The notes under the pieces are model-generated. The model worked only from the letters and a program-made list of their open reading frames with translations. It ran no database searches and was not told the DNA's origin. A program made the position numbers and the translations under genes. A DNA stretch of 64,000 bases from Villigracilis sp024434165 (GTDB taxonomy: Bacteria; Chloroflexota; Anaerolineae; Anaerolineales; Villigracilaceae), in NCBI GenBank assembly GCA_030263665.1, contig SZPK01000027.1, positions 13,175-77,174 of the forward strand, in the 5' to 3' direction. This document shows positions 23,503-32,341 of this stretch, in pieces (positions within the stretch are counted from its first letter, which is position 1; each line of letters starts with the position of its first letter).

Positions 23503-24939
23503 ATGGCTACCGACCTGACTTTGGACATAAAATTTCAACCCTCCACTACAGATAGTCTTGAGGAGATTGAACGTCTGGACTCGGCGCTTGAAATTCATTT
23601 CAAGAACAGATTTCGTGTTCAACCCTCGCTTACCCGATCTTTAGTCAGTTTTCAAGCGAACAAGAATCGCCCAATTTATCGCTGGTACAAGTATAAAGAG
23701 GGGTTTTCTGCAAGTTTGGTTGAATACTTTCTTCAGAAATACAGCATTACAAGCGGCAAGATACTTGATCCCTTTGCGGGCAGCGGGACCGCGCTCTTTA
23801 CAGCCAGTGCAATGGGGCTGGATGCCGATGGAATCGAACTCTTGCCAATCGGTCAGCAAATCATTAACACAAAGCGCCTCCTTGAAAGCGAATTCTCATC
23901 TTCGGATTTCGGCGAATTGGAGAATTGGTCAAGATCGCCGGTCTGGCAAAGCGTTCAATCCCGCATTCCAATAAACGAATTGCGCATTACAGCGGGGGCA
24001 TATCCAGAAGACACGAAAGAACAAATAGAAAAATATCTCGCTGCCATCCAGCAGGAAAATGAGCGCGTTCAAGCTGTTCTTTTCTTTGCATTGCTTTGTG
24101 TTCTGGAAATCATCAGTTACACCCGCAAAGATGGTCAATACCTGCGCTGGGATTATCGCTCCGGGCGCAAACAAGGGAAAAAACAATTCGATAAAGGTGA
24201 AATTGCAGATTTTGAGAGGGCAATTTCGAGCAAAATCAACGAAATCCTGGAGGATTTACGACCAGTTACCCCAATTCAAAAAAAACTTTTTGACTCCAAA
24301 GCAGCCCAAGGCAAAATCCACCTTTTTAATGGCTCGAGTCTGGATGTAATGCCCGCTTTAGCCGAAGGGGAGTACGATGCAATCATTACTTCACCACCCT
24401 ATTGCAATCGTTATGACTACACCAGAACCTATGCACTTGAACTGGCTTTGCTGGGAACGGACGAAAAGGGATTAACCAATTTACGTCAGACCATGCTGAG
24501 TTGCACTGTCGAAAACCGCGCCAAAGACCTTCTGAAAATCAATCCGAAATGGGCAGGAGCAATTGCCGCGGCGGACGAACAGGAACTCTTGCAGAAAATT
24601 TTACAGTATTTGGAGGCTCAAAAAACACAGGGGCTTTTGAACAACAACGGCATTCCCCGTATGATACGCGGCTACTTCTATGAAATGGCATGCATCATTG
24701 CAGAATGCGCCAGAGTCTTGAAGCCCAATGCACCCTTGATCATGGTGAACGACAATGTGCGATATGCAGGCGCAAGCATTTCGGTTGACATGATCCTTTC
24801 ATCTCTTGCAGAAAAGCTTGGTTTTCGCGTGGAAAACATCCTTGTGCTTCCAAGCGGAAAGGGAAACAGCAGCCAGCAGATGGGAGAACACGGACGCGAT
24901 GAATTACGCAAGTGTATTTATGTTTGGAGAAAAAATTGA
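23503..24939 (+). CDS. Type II DNA methyltransferase of the N4-cytosine/N6-adenine class
   Basis: 478 aa. Motif I DPFAGSGTALF (about 89-99) binds SAM; motif IV TSPPY (about 296-300) is the catalytic loop typical of N4-cytosine (or some N6-adenine) enzymes. Motif I precedes motif IV, a beta-type arrangement with a long insertion. Its stop overlaps the endonuclease start (TGATG). The partner is BsoBI/AvaI-like, so protection of CYCGRG is expected (inference). The ORF's Lys/Asn-rich composition is more AT-leaning than its neighbours, consistent with horizontal gain. Confidence 0.88.
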   Translation: MATDLTLDIKFQPSTTDSLEEIERLDSALEIHFKNRFRVQPSLTRSLVSFQANKNRPIYRWYKYKEGFSASLVEYFLQKYSITSGKILDPFAGSGTALFTASAMGLDADGIELLPIGQQIINTKRLLESEFSSSDFGELENWSRSPVWQSVQSRIPINELRITAGAYPEDTKEQIEKYLAAIQQENERVQAVLFFALLCVLEIISYTRKDGQYLRWDYRSGRKQGKKQFDKGEIADFERAISSKINEILEDLRPVTPIQKKLFDSKAAQGKIHLFNGSSLDVMPALAEGEYDAIITSPPYCNRYDYTRTYALELALLGTDEKGLTNLRQTMLSCTVENRAKDLLKINPKWAGAIAAADEQELLQKILQYLEAQKTQGLLNNNGIPRMIRGYFYEMACIIAECARVLKPNAPLIMVNDNVRYAGASISVDMILSSLAEKLGFRVENILVLPSGKGNSSQQMGEHGRDELRKCIYVWRKN

Positions 24940-25886
24940 TGCCGCCGAAACTGTCTTTTCATCGCCACCTGCGTTCAAGCTCGGATTTGGAAACAACCTA
25001 TGAAGCCACCCGGGCGGGGTTTGTTGCGCTTGCGCTGGAAAAGAGCCGCCGTGCAATCCCTTTTGTTGACGACGCCAGAACTTTACAGGAAGCAGCCTCA
25101 CAAGCAGCCGCTCCCAACGAATTACTCGCAATAGGAGGAATTGAAAACGGTTTATTAACGGCGGCGGGGCTTTCAGACAAAGCCATTAATCACTTGCAGC
25201 CGGAGGACAAAATACGAGCCGTCAACGAACTCATCAAAAACTATTTGGAGCCTGCAGGCGCAAAATTTGTTGAAGAACTCGTTTTTCGTTTTCTATTAAC
25301 GCGGGGTGATGCGCTTGGCGGTTCGATGAGAAACGTTGGCGGAGCAATGGCGCAGAGAAAATTAACCAGGGCTGTTCTCTCAACGCTCAGAATTGCCGGG
25401 ATTTCATACTCTCTGCAAAAGGCTAAAAACAGCGAATGGTTTGAAAGTAACGACGAACATGATATTGACTTATCTTTGCGAGGGGTCGCCTGGAAAAACG
25501 GAAGAAAGAAACGCACACTGATCTACAACTTGACCGTTCCTCTGGTCAAGAATAATGTTGACCTGTGTCTATTCGACGCCGCTCCAGATGTCCTTGATGA
25601 GGCAGATCCAAAAAGGTATATTGCATTGGGGGAATTAAAAGGCGGTATTGACCCGGCAGGCGCGGACGAGCACTGGAAGACGGCAAAATCAGCACTTGAT
25701 CGCATCCGCAAAGCGTTTGCGCGCATGAAGCACAATCCGCATACGTTCTTCATTGGGGCGGCAATCGAGAAGAAGATGGCGGCTGAGATTTGGGATGAAC
25801 TTCAACGGGGAATTTTAAGCAATGCCGCTAATCTCAATGAGGATAATCAGGTCGCTTCCTTATCGCGTTGGCTTTGCAATTTGTAA
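24939..25886 (+). CDS. AvaI/BsoBI-family type II restriction endonuclease
   Basis: 315 aa. The stretch ELKGGIDPAGADEH (Glu about 232, Lys about 234, His about 245) reproduces the spacing of the catalytic Glu, Lys and His known in BsoBI, and the upstream Asp in NNVDLCLFD would complete the metal site. Expected target: C^YCGRG (family knowledge, not shown here). The ATG at 24939 overlaps the methyltransferase stop and has GGAG upstream. Confidence 0.9.
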   Translation: MPPKLSFHRHLRSSSDLETTYEATRAGFVALALEKSRRAIPFVDDARTLQEAASQAAAPNELLAIGGIENGLLTAAGLSDKAINHLQPEDKIRAVNELIKNYLEPAGAKFVEELVFRFLLTRGDALGGSMRNVGGAMAQRKLTRAVLSTLRIAGISYSLQKAKNSEWFESNDEHDIDLSLRGVAWKNGRKKRTLIYNLTVPLVKNNVDLCLFDAAPDVLDEADPKRYIALGELKGGIDPAGADEHWKTAKSALDRIRKAFARMKHNPHTFFIGAAIEKKMAAEIWDELQRGILSNAANLNEDNQVASLSRWLCNL

Positions 25887-25907
25887 CCCACTTTCTACTT
25901 TTCATTT

Positions 25908-26960
25908 TCATTTCCCCCATCTTGGCTGCCAATCCGAAATGGGACTATTCGTCAGGCGAGTCAGCCCTGTGCCGTCGGGGTGGATGATGTAGAGTTCGTT
26001 GTTGCCGTCTCGGAAGGAGGTGAAGACGATCCAGTTGCCGTCGGGTGACCAGGAGGGACCAAGATTGTCGCCGCCATCGGTGAGACGAACCAAACCAGTG
26101 CCGTCCACGTTGATGACGAAGATATTGCGGTCGCCTTGCGGTCCGCGATAGAAGGCGAGTTTCGTGCCATCGGGTGACCAAGTGTTGCGTCCGCCCATGT
26201 TATTGAGGTCGGTGACCTGGCGGATGTTCGAGCCGTCTGCGTTCATGACGAAGAGTTGACGAGCGCCCGCGCGCGAGGAAGCAAACGAGATCATCGAGCC
26301 GTCAGGCGACCAGGAGGGGTCGATATCGTCTTTGTTGGTGATGCGTTTGATGTCCGAGCCGTCGGGACGCATCTTCCAAAGCCCGTCGCCGTGTTTGGTG
26401 AAGACGATCCACTCGCCGTTGGGGGAAAGTTCGGGGGCGTAGAGCGCGCCGATTCCGTCCGTGAGTTTTTGCAGGTTGTTTCCGAAGATGTCAATCGAGT
26501 AGATTTCGTAATTGCCGCTTTCGCGCGAGGAGAAGAGGACCATCTGCCCATCGGGTGAAACGGAGGGATAAAATGCCGTCGCTTTGAGATTGGTGAGCCG
26601 CATACGCCCGCTGCCGTCGGCGTTGAGCAGGCAGATCTGGTCAATTTGTTTGACGTAGCAGGTGAAGGCGATTTTGCCGGTGGGCGGCGGAGTGTCGTTG
26701 TAGGTCGGCTGCGGAGTTGGAATCAGTTCGATGGTGGGAAGCAGGCTAAGGGTAGGGGGAAGCGTTGCAAATTCGGTAGGGGAGAAAACAGTTTCGGCGG
26801 TGGGAGAGGCTGGGAGGGGCAGGCTCGTTTCGGGAGTCGGTGTTCCCACAGGTTCGTTGGCAACGACGAGGACGGCATAGCCGATGAGCAAACACAGAAT
26901 GAGAAAGCCGAGCGCCAAACCAATAAGAAGAGTTGACTCAATAAAAGTGGGTTTACGCAT
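25908..26960 (-). CDS. TolB-like PD40 beta-propeller protein, membrane anchored
   Basis: 350 aa. N-terminal membrane helix (about 10-33), Thr/Pro stalk (about 37-95), then six or so WD40-like PD40 repeats with the recurring pattern SPDGxxIxFxS and ADGSxxxxLT. Extracytoplasmic by prediction. No enzyme motif. Such propellers usually serve protein-protein contacts; specific role unknown. No RBS is obvious before ATG 26960. Confidence 0.82.
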   Translation of the reverse strand: MRKPTFIESTLLIGLALGFLILCLLIGYAVLVVANEPVGTPTPETSLPLPASPTAETVFSPTEFATLPPTLSLLPTIELIPTPQPTYNDTPPPTGKIAFTCYVKQIDQICLLNADGSGRMRLTNLKATAFYPSVSPDGQMVLFSSRESGNYEIYSIDIFGNNLQKLTDGIGALYAPELSPNGEWIVFTKHGDGLWKMRPDGSDIKRITNKDDIDPSWSPDGSMISFASSRAGARQLFVMNADGSNIRQVTDLNNMGGRNTWSPDGTKLAFYRGPQGDRNIFVINVDGTGLVRLTDGGDNLGPSWSPDGNWIVFTSFRDGNNELYIIHPDGTGLTRLTNSPISDWQPRWGK

Positions 26961-26971
26961 ACAAGTTTGTA

Positions 26972-27013
26972 GGTCACGCTAAGTACCCAGCATGGGTATC
27001 AAACGTAACCTGC
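26972..27013. repeat. GTCACGCTA-hairpin-AAACGTAACCTGCG repeat, copy 1
   Basis: GGTCACGCTA, small hairpin ACCCAGCATGGGT, then CAAACGTAACCTGCG. The second copy at 52984-53029 has the same flanks with a different hairpin (CCTCTTCGAGG). Confidence 0.6.
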
Positions 27014-27017
27014 GTGG

Positions 27018-29096
27018 TTATTTCAAAATGATTCGATTCCAATCCATGAGCGGTTTGAGATTTTCCAATGGAACTTTCCCTTCCGGCGCGTACCCGACGA
27101 ACGAACGGTTGTAGTTGTCTTCCGTGCCATCGTCGAGGTTCCAGCGCAGGGTGTTGCGGAAGACGCCCAGGCAGGACGTGCCACGGAAGTCGTCGGGCAG
27201 GGAGGTTTCGAAGGTGTACACATACGTGCCGTCGGCGGTATCCACCACTTCGATGACGGTGGCTTCGTGAATCCAACGCAGCCATTGGGTTTGCGTGACT
27301 TTCTTTTTCTCGGCGTCGAGCGTGGTGCGGGTACGGGTCATGCCGCCGCCTTTGTATTCCCACGGCGCAGTCGGAGTCGGCGCGTTCTTCCCGGCTTTTG
27401 GCTGGGGGCGTTTGCCTATGAATTCGGCGGGGACCAGCCCGACGCCGTTCGAGTCTTCGGTGGGCTTGGGGATTTGCCACTGGCTTGGTTCGCTGTTGAC
27501 ATAACGCAGCCAGAAGATGCTCGCGCCCTGTGTGTAGTGCTTTGCTTCGGTAGGCTTGATGAAGTATGTGCCGGGCGCTTTCTCGGCGGCGAGTTTGACG
27601 TAACGCGCGGCGTTATCGGTCAGCCCGCCGGGCGGCAGATGCCCGCGAATGTGCTGGATGTGTTCGGCGGTCTCGTTGCAGACGGCGCGTGTGACGATGA
27701 TCTCCTGCGTACGCCCGTGTTCGGGCCGCCACATGCCGGTGTTGTCGCTCGCCCATTTGCTGAAGATGGGATACAGCGCCGTATCGGCAAAACGGATTTT
27801 ATCTTCTTCGGGCGTGAACGTTTCCCAGCCTTCGGCGTTGACGTGGTTGATTCTCAGCGGCGTGAGCATGACGATCCACTTCCATGCCCAGGCTGGGAGT
27901 TGGGATTTCATCGCCTCCAACTTGACCAGAGCCTGGTCGGTCGTCATCGTCATGAACTCGTACCGAGCCTCTTCTTCTACCAACGCGGCAAGACCGGCGC
28001 GTTTGGTCTTGGGTCCGTTGGCTTTGACGCTCTGCATGTGCAAGGCAACCTTGTCCTTCCATGCCTTTTCGGTCGCTTTAGCGAGACCGGGTTTATTCGC
28101 GGCGGTCCCTTCGTATTGGGCGATCTTTTCCTGGCATTTCGCCGCCACATCGGCGTCGCTGAGCGCGAGCTGTTCCTTTTGCAGGTCGGCGAGGCGCAGG
28201 CGCACGAGCAGGTCCTTCGGATCTGCCCACGAGCCGTGCGCCGACTTGTACCGCATCCCCGAAAAATGGACGATCATGTATTGCAGCCAGAGCGGGAAGC
28301 GCTTCGGCTCCTTTTCGAAGCGCGCGCGGATGTCTGCCAGCAGTTGATATTGGTCCTTGCCTTCGAGTGTTTTGGTATATTGCTCCACTTTCAGGCGCAC
28401 GATATCTTTCACCGTCACGGGAATCTTCGGATCATAGTTGACGAGGAATTCTTCTTCAGTGACCTTATAGTTGGGGTCGGCTTTACTGAGCTTGTACCAC
28501 TCCAACTTGGGACCTTCGAGCTTGTTATAGGTCTCGTCAAACTGACGCAGCTTTTCCATTTCCTCCAGCACCATCGGCAAAGCGGACTCGTTCTTGAGCT
28601 TGAATTCCGCTTCGACCTTCGGACGGTTCGGATGCTCGGGCAGCATCCCTTCGAGCTGGCGCTGCAAATAGCGGACGCGGTCGCGTAGGAAACCCAGCTG
28701 GGTCTTGAACGACTCGATGCGGCTCTGGATGAAGGTCCGCTCGCCGCGAATGTCCTTGGGCCAGGAGGCGATGAACAGGTCGTGATTTTTCTGGATGAGC
28801 GCCATGGCTTCCGGTTCGACGGGCTTGTATTTGACGAAGAACCCGCTCACATCTTTGGTGAGGAAATAATTTTTGAACGTGGAATATTTCTTGAATTCGG
28901 CGGCGCGCGCATTATCCATCCCTTTTTCGTATTCCGCCACATCCGCCGCAAGGGTGGAAATATCCTTGTTCCTGTATTCCGCCCAGAGATCCGCTTCCTT
29001 GTAAAAGACCAGAAAATCGCGCAGTTTTTGCAGGCGCATGGGATAGATGTCTTTGAGCAATTGCGGGTTTTGCCATTGGAAATTGTAAGCCGCCAT
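27018..29096 (-). CDS. Large protein of unknown function, paired with a zinc-ribbon protein
   Basis: 692 aa, soluble, no signal or membrane helix. Start MAAYNFQWQNPQLLKDIYP at 29096 has GAGGAG upstream. The first half is helical and rich in charged residues, with repeated Trp/Tyr motifs (LVFYKEADLWAEYR, AWAWKWIVMLTPLRINHVNAEGW). The second half holds a His-rich segment (CNETAEHIQHIRGHLPPGGLTDNAARYV) and, further on, beta-rich stretches (VIEVVDTADGTYVYTFETS, GVFRNTLRWNLDDGTEDNY). No known family recognised. Operon with the zinc-ribbon gene 61 bp upstream. Confidence 0.75.
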   Translation of the reverse strand: MAAYNFQWQNPQLLKDIYPMRLQKLRDFLVFYKEADLWAEYRNKDISTLAADVAEYEKGMDNARAAEFKKYSTFKNYFLTKDVSGFFVKYKPVEPEAMALIQKNHDLFIASWPKDIRGERTFIQSRIESFKTQLGFLRDRVRYLQRQLEGMLPEHPNRPKVEAEFKLKNESALPMVLEEMEKLRQFDETYNKLEGPKLEWYKLSKADPNYKVTEEEFLVNYDPKIPVTVKDIVRLKVEQYTKTLEGKDQYQLLADIRARFEKEPKRFPLWLQYMIVHFSGMRYKSAHGSWADPKDLLVRLRLADLQKEQLALSDADVAAKCQEKIAQYEGTAANKPGLAKATEKAWKDKVALHMQSVKANGPKTKRAGLAALVEEEARYEFMTMTTDQALVKLEAMKSQLPAWAWKWIVMLTPLRINHVNAEGWETFTPEEDKIRFADTALYPIFSKWASDNTGMWRPEHGRTQEIIVTRAVCNETAEHIQHIRGHLPPGGLTDNAARYVKLAAEKAPGTYFIKPTEAKHYTQGASIFWLRYVNSEPSQWQIPKPTEDSNGVGLVPAEFIGKRPQPKAGKNAPTPTAPWEYKGGGMTRTRTTLDAEKKKVTQTQWLRWIHEATVIEVVDTADGTYVYTFETSLPDDFRGTSCLGVFRNTLRWNLDDGTEDNYNRSFVGYAPEGKVPLENLKPLMDWNRIILK

Positions 29097-29157
29097 GATG
29101 TACTCTCCTCTTAATAAATCACAAGGCAGGATGCATCCTGCCTTGTCTGGATATTTG

Positions 29158-29697
29158 TTATTCTTTCTTCTTGTTCGATGCGATACGCATGGCAACCTTT
29201 TGAACGAGGGTCGTTACGCCGCTGGCAGGGTTAATTAGGGTGTTGATGGCAACCTCGGCAACATCCGGCGCATACTCGACCACGTTATGGATGATGCCCT
29301 CGACGGCGGTTTCATCGCCGTCATCGGTTTGAGTTTCGAGGGCTTTGAGGTTTTCGATCAGTTTGGTCTTGGCATCCGAATCCGGCAGGGCGTTGATTTT
29401 GGCGTATAGATCCGCCAGTCCGGCGGCGCTCACTGCGGCGGCTACAGCCGCTTCTGCGGGTGGAGCTGCCTGGGCGGCGGCAGTTTCTACGGACACAGCC
29501 GCCGCCGGGGCGGGAACGGCATTAGAGGGGACAGCAGCGGGTTCCTGGGGCGCTGCCTGAGTTCCAGCCGCGTGTTCCTGCAAAATAGACTGGCGCGTCA
29601 CCCCCTCTTCAAGGAATTCATTGCAAAAACGGCATTTCTTCGCGGTGGATTTGATCATTTCGCCGCAGAACGGACAAGGAATTTCGGTTGCAGTCAT
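29158..29697 (-). CDS. Zinc-ribbon protein with Ala-rich linker
   Basis: 179 aa. N-terminal double CxxC ribbon, CPFCGEMIKSTAKKCRFCNEF (C at about 8, 11, 22, 25). It is followed by an Ala/Pro/Val-rich low-complexity linker (about 45-100) and a C-terminal helical part. Start 29697 has GGAG upstream; a frame extension to 29727 begins inside the palindromic element at 29713. Together with the 692-aa protein it forms a two-gene unit. Function unknown. Confidence 0.75.
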   Translation of the reverse strand: MTATEIPCPFCGEMIKSTAKKCRFCNEFLEEGVTRQSILQEHAAGTQAAPQEPAAVPSNAVPAPAAAVSVETAAAQAAPPAEAAVAAAVSAAGLADLYAKINALPDSDAKTKLIENLKALETQTDDGDETAVEGIIHNVVEYAPDVAEVAINTLINPASGVTTLVQKVAMRIASNKKKE

Positions 29698-29712
29698 GCC
29701 ATTCTCCAGAGT

Positions 29713-29786
29713 TAAGTAGTCGGTCATAAGTTTTTAGAAAACAAATTCCTGCTCATGCCGCCGTCCTCGGCGGCGGGGACGCCGCC
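29713..29786. repeat. 115-bp palindromic element family, copy 2 (partial, inverted)
   Basis: Begins TAAGTAGTCGGTC and matches the reverse complement of the right two-thirds of copy 1 through the GC-rich core. The other end is replaced by TTGAGCAGG, which pairs with the CCTGCTCA of the element. It lies 16 bp upstream of the zinc-ribbon start. Confidence 0.75.
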
Positions 29787-29850
29787 TTGAGCAGGGTAAA
29801 AAGTGACTTTTGCAAGAAGTTTATTATACACCCGCGATTGAGGAACCTTA

Positions 29851-29935
29851 ACTCACCTTACGCGGCAGGGGCGACCCAGACATGGTTTTGTCAAATGTCT
29901 AGGTCGCCCCTGCGACGAAATCGCGTAAAGTGAGA
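29851..29935. repeat. Long imperfect palindrome (CAGGGGCGACC...)
   Basis: CTCACCTTACGCGGCAGGGG... folds back on ...CCCCTGCGACGAAATCGCGTAAAGTGAG, with inner arms GGCGACCCAGACAT / ATGTCTAGGTCGCC. A stem of roughly 30-35 bp with small bulges; no gene inside. Confidence 0.7.
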
Positions 29936-29940
29936 CCTTA

Positions 29941-29978
29941 AAAAGAAAAACCCCAATGACTACGGTCATTGGGGTTTC
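29941..29978 (-). terminator. Terminator of the phenylalanine hydroxylase gene
   Basis: Minus strand AAACCCCAATGAC, 4-base loop, GTCATTGGGGTTTTTCTTTT. Confidence 0.9.
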
Positions 29979-29991
29979 CTGCACAATCGCT

Positions 29992-30999
29992 CTACGCCCG
30001 CATCGCGATCGGTTTCAGGTACGAATCGAGCAGGGCGTCCATCTGCTCCAGCGACTCGCACACGAAGAGCATTGGGTTGAAGGCATACACCGTCTTGGGG
30101 ATGCGCCCGATCGTTTCCACGTCGAACGGCGCAATGATCACCTCGCCGCCGAACATGCCCTCCTGCCTGATGCCCAGTTTCTTGTACAAGCCCAGCACCA
30201 CGTTCCAGCCTTCATCGGCGGAGGACATTTGTCCCTGGCGGTGCAGGTCGTTCACGCCGTCAATGATGCGGTGCAGGTCCGTTTTGTTGGCGAGGAAATG
30301 CTCGTTCAACTGCGGGAAGACCGGTTTGGTGTAATCAATCACGTTGTCGCGCCCGAGGCGGTAGAACTCCATGATGGTGCGCGTCAGCTCCTTGCGCCCA
30401 GAGATGATCCCCGCGCCGAAGACCGTAAAGCGGTTGTTCTGCACCACCAGCCCGAACTCCGTGCTGTACCACGCCAGCCGCTTGATGACCTCCCTTTCGT
30501 CCTGCGTCGCCTTCATGTAGGCGGGCGCAAACTTGTCCTCGATATCGGCGTAGAACTTTTGCGTGAGGAACGGCAGGTGACCGAAAATGTCGTGGAACAT
30601 GTCGGGTTCGGGCGTGAATTCCATCTGGTCGCGCGTGCGCAGATAATCGGTGATCAGGAAAACGCGCTGGGCAAATTTTTTATACCAGTCGTCCGCAAGG
30701 GTGTAGCGCACCACCGTCCGCTCGATGGTCCAGCCCGTGCGCGGCGTAATGTGGTCAATCAGGTGCTTTACGGTTGGAATCCTCTTCGGGTCCAATTCCA
30801 GCAGCGCCATCCCCGTCTTCCATTCCTGGCAGATATGTTCCAGCAGGTAGGGCTGATGCACCCCGTTGAACAGGTCCGACCAAATGGCGTGCTGCTCCGC
30901 GGAAAATACGATCTCCTGGTTTTCGGCGGAATACTCCTGCGAGGGGTCAATATGTTGTTCGGCGATATCGCCTGTATAACTTGGAACGTTTTGGGTCAT
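29992..30999 (-). CDS. phhA: Aromatic amino acid hydroxylase (phenylalanine 4-monooxygenase type)
   Basis: 335 aa, cytoplasmic, iron- and tetrahydropterin-dependent; turns Phe into Tyr with O2. Iron ligands: two His in PDMFHDIFGHLPFL (about 137 and 142) and Glu in YSTEFGLV (about 181). The length fits the bacterial enzymes, which lack the ACT regulatory domain of animals; there is an N-terminal extension of about 60 residues. It is divergent from pterin genes (reductase, FolB/X, FolK; FolE nearby), which could supply and recycle its cofactor (inference). Confidence 0.9.
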   Translation of the reverse strand: MTQNVPSYTGDIAEQHIDPSQEYSAENQEIVFSAEQHAIWSDLFNGVHQPYLLEHICQEWKTGMALLELDPKRIPTVKHLIDHITPRTGWTIERTVVRYTLADDWYKKFAQRVFLITDYLRTRDQMEFTPEPDMFHDIFGHLPFLTQKFYADIEDKFAPAYMKATQDEREVIKRLAWYSTEFGLVVQNNRFTVFGAGIISGRKELTRTIMEFYRLGRDNVIDYTKPVFPQLNEHFLANKTDLHRIIDGVNDLHRQGQMSSADEGWNVVLGLYKKLGIRQEGMFGGEVIIAPFDVETIGRIPKTVYAFNPMLFVCESLEQMDALLDSYLKPIAMRA

Positions 31000-31147
31000 T
31001 GGTCACCTTTTACACCTTTCTTATCTGGGATTGGAAGCGCGCGGCATCGGCAATATCTGCATTGTGTGAATCATATTATCACCACCAAAAATGGGAGTCA
31101 AGAATTGGAGAAAGCCTGCCTTTTTTGGAAATGATAAAATCAACCCG

Positions 31148-31915
31148 ATGACCAGCCTGAAAGGCAGGACAATTCTCGTCACCGGAGCCGCCCGCCGCGT
31201 GGGGCGTCTCTTTGCCCTCGCCTGCGGACGCGCCGGCGCAAACGTGATTATCCATCACGGACATTCTCCCGCCGAAGCCCAGACCCTCCGGGATGAAATC
31301 GCCTCCCTCGGACCCCGCGCCTGGGTACTCGCTGCGGACCTTTCCCAACCCGAAAGCGTTTTGCAATTATTGGACGAAGCCAGCGCGCTTTCGCCGTTGT
31401 ATGGGCTGGTCAACAGTGCATCCATTTTCGAATCGCTGACCGTCCATGACACCACACTCGACGATTGGAATCGTCATCTCGCCATCAACCTCACCGCCCC
31501 GTTTTTGTTGAGCCAGGCATTTGCAAAGCACATCCTTGCTCAAACCTCCACGTCCGCCGGGGACGGCGGCGGGAGCAGTGTTGCAGGGCGCATCGTCAAC
31601 ATTCTCGACTGGCGCGCTCTGCGTCCCGGCGCGGACCACTTCCCTTACACCGTCACCAAAGCCGCGCTCGCCGCCATGACCAAATCCTTGGCGGTTGCCT
31701 TCGCGCCGCACATCCCCGTCAACGGGCTGGCGCTGGGAGCGATCCTCCCGCCTGCGGATGATCTTTCTGCAAGCGAAAAGGTCATAGCAAGCGTGCCAGC
31801 CAAACGCTGGAGCGAGGCGGGCGAAGTCGAAGAGGCATTGCTGTTTTTGTTATCCGGTCCCGCCTACATCACCGGCGAGATCATCCACCTGGACGGCGGC
31901 AGGCATCTTATATAA
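31148..31915 (+). CDS. Pteridine reductase-like short-chain dehydrogenase (FolM/PTR1 type)
   Basis: 255 aa. Rossmann SDR with TGAARRVG (the TGxxxRxG pattern of pteridine reductases, NADPH-preferring), VIIHHGHSPAEA, LVNSASIFE, catalytic Tyr/Lys in FPYTVTKAAL. Starts at 31148. Between the helix ending HIL and the strand GRIVNI, the segment AQTSTSAGDGGGSSVA is encoded by a GC-rich palindrome (31546-31579), an in-frame insertion. It probably reduces dihydropterin to tetrahydropterin, possibly for the divergent PhhA (inference). Confidence 0.8.
   Translation: MTSLKGRTILVTGAARRVGRLFALACGRAGANVIIHHGHSPAEAQTLRDEIASLGPRAWVLAADLSQPESVLQLLDEASALSPLYGLVNSASIFESLTVHDTTLDDWNRHLAINLTAPFLLSQAFAKHILAQTSTSAGDGGGSSVAGRIVNILDWRALRPGADHFPYTVTKAALAAMTKSLAVAFAPHIPVNGLALGAILPPADDLSASEKVIASVPAKRWSEAGEVEEALLFLLSGPAYITGEIIHLDGGRHLI
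31546..31579. repeat. GC-rich hairpin inside the pteridine reductase gene
   Basis: TTGCTC...GTCCGCCGGGGACGGCGGC...GAGCAG: the same core as in the 115-bp element, translated in frame. Confidence 0.6.
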
Positions 31916-31918
31916 TTT

Positions 31919-31975
31919 GGAGTCGAGCGGCAAGCCGCTCATTTCATAGTCCATCGGCAAGCCGATGGAGTCCAA
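31919..31975. repeat. Paired hairpins upstream of folB
   Basis: GAGCGGCAAGCCGCTC and CCATCGGCAAGCCGATGG, each with GGCAAGCC centre, framed by GGAGTC...GGAGTCC. A BIME-like doublet between the reductase and FolB genes. Confidence 0.7.
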
Positions 31976-31984
31976 AGGAGCATC

Positions 31985-32341
31985 ATGGACAAAGTCTTCA
32001 TCAAGGATTTGCTCGTACGGGGCATCATCGGCATCCGCGATTGGGAGCGGAAGCGGGCGCAGGATATTTTGATCAACGTGACGGTGTTTACCGACACGAC
32101 CCGCGCCGGGGAGACCGACGAGATCGAATACTGCGTGGATTACAGCACACTCTCGAAAAAGATCCAATCGCACGCCGAGACCGCCGCGCGATTCACGGTG
32201 GAGGCGCTGGCAAACGACCTGGCAAAGTTGTGTCTCGAAGACCCGCTGGTGAAAAAGGTCATCGTGCGCGTGGAGAAGCCCGGCGCGGTGCGCTTTGCAA
32301 AATCCGTCGGCGTGGAGGTGGAACGCAAACGCGATGAATAG
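31985..32341 (+). CDS. folB: Dihydroneopterin aldolase / epimerase family
   Basis: 118 aa. Whole FolB fold: MDKVFIKDLLVRGIIGIRDWERKRAQ, then TDEIEYCVDYSTLSKKI and FTVEALANDLAKLCL, VRVEKPGAVRFAKSVGVEVER. Produces 6-hydroxymethyl-dihydropterin for folate; the related FolX epimerase cannot be ruled out. RBS AAAGGAG before the start. Overlaps folK by 8 bp. Confidence 0.9.
   Translation: MDKVFIKDLLVRGIIGIRDWERKRAQDILINVTVFTDTTRAGETDEIEYCVDYSTLSKKIQSHAETAARFTVEALANDLAKLCLEDPLVKKVIVRVEKPGAVRFAKSVGVEVERKRDE

Noticed and set aside
27267..28688. A 473-codon plus-strand frame opposite the 692-aa protein
   Set aside because: The minus-strand frame is longer, has a strong RBS and an upstream partner gene; the plus frame is the Arg/Phe-rich type typical of antisense frames.
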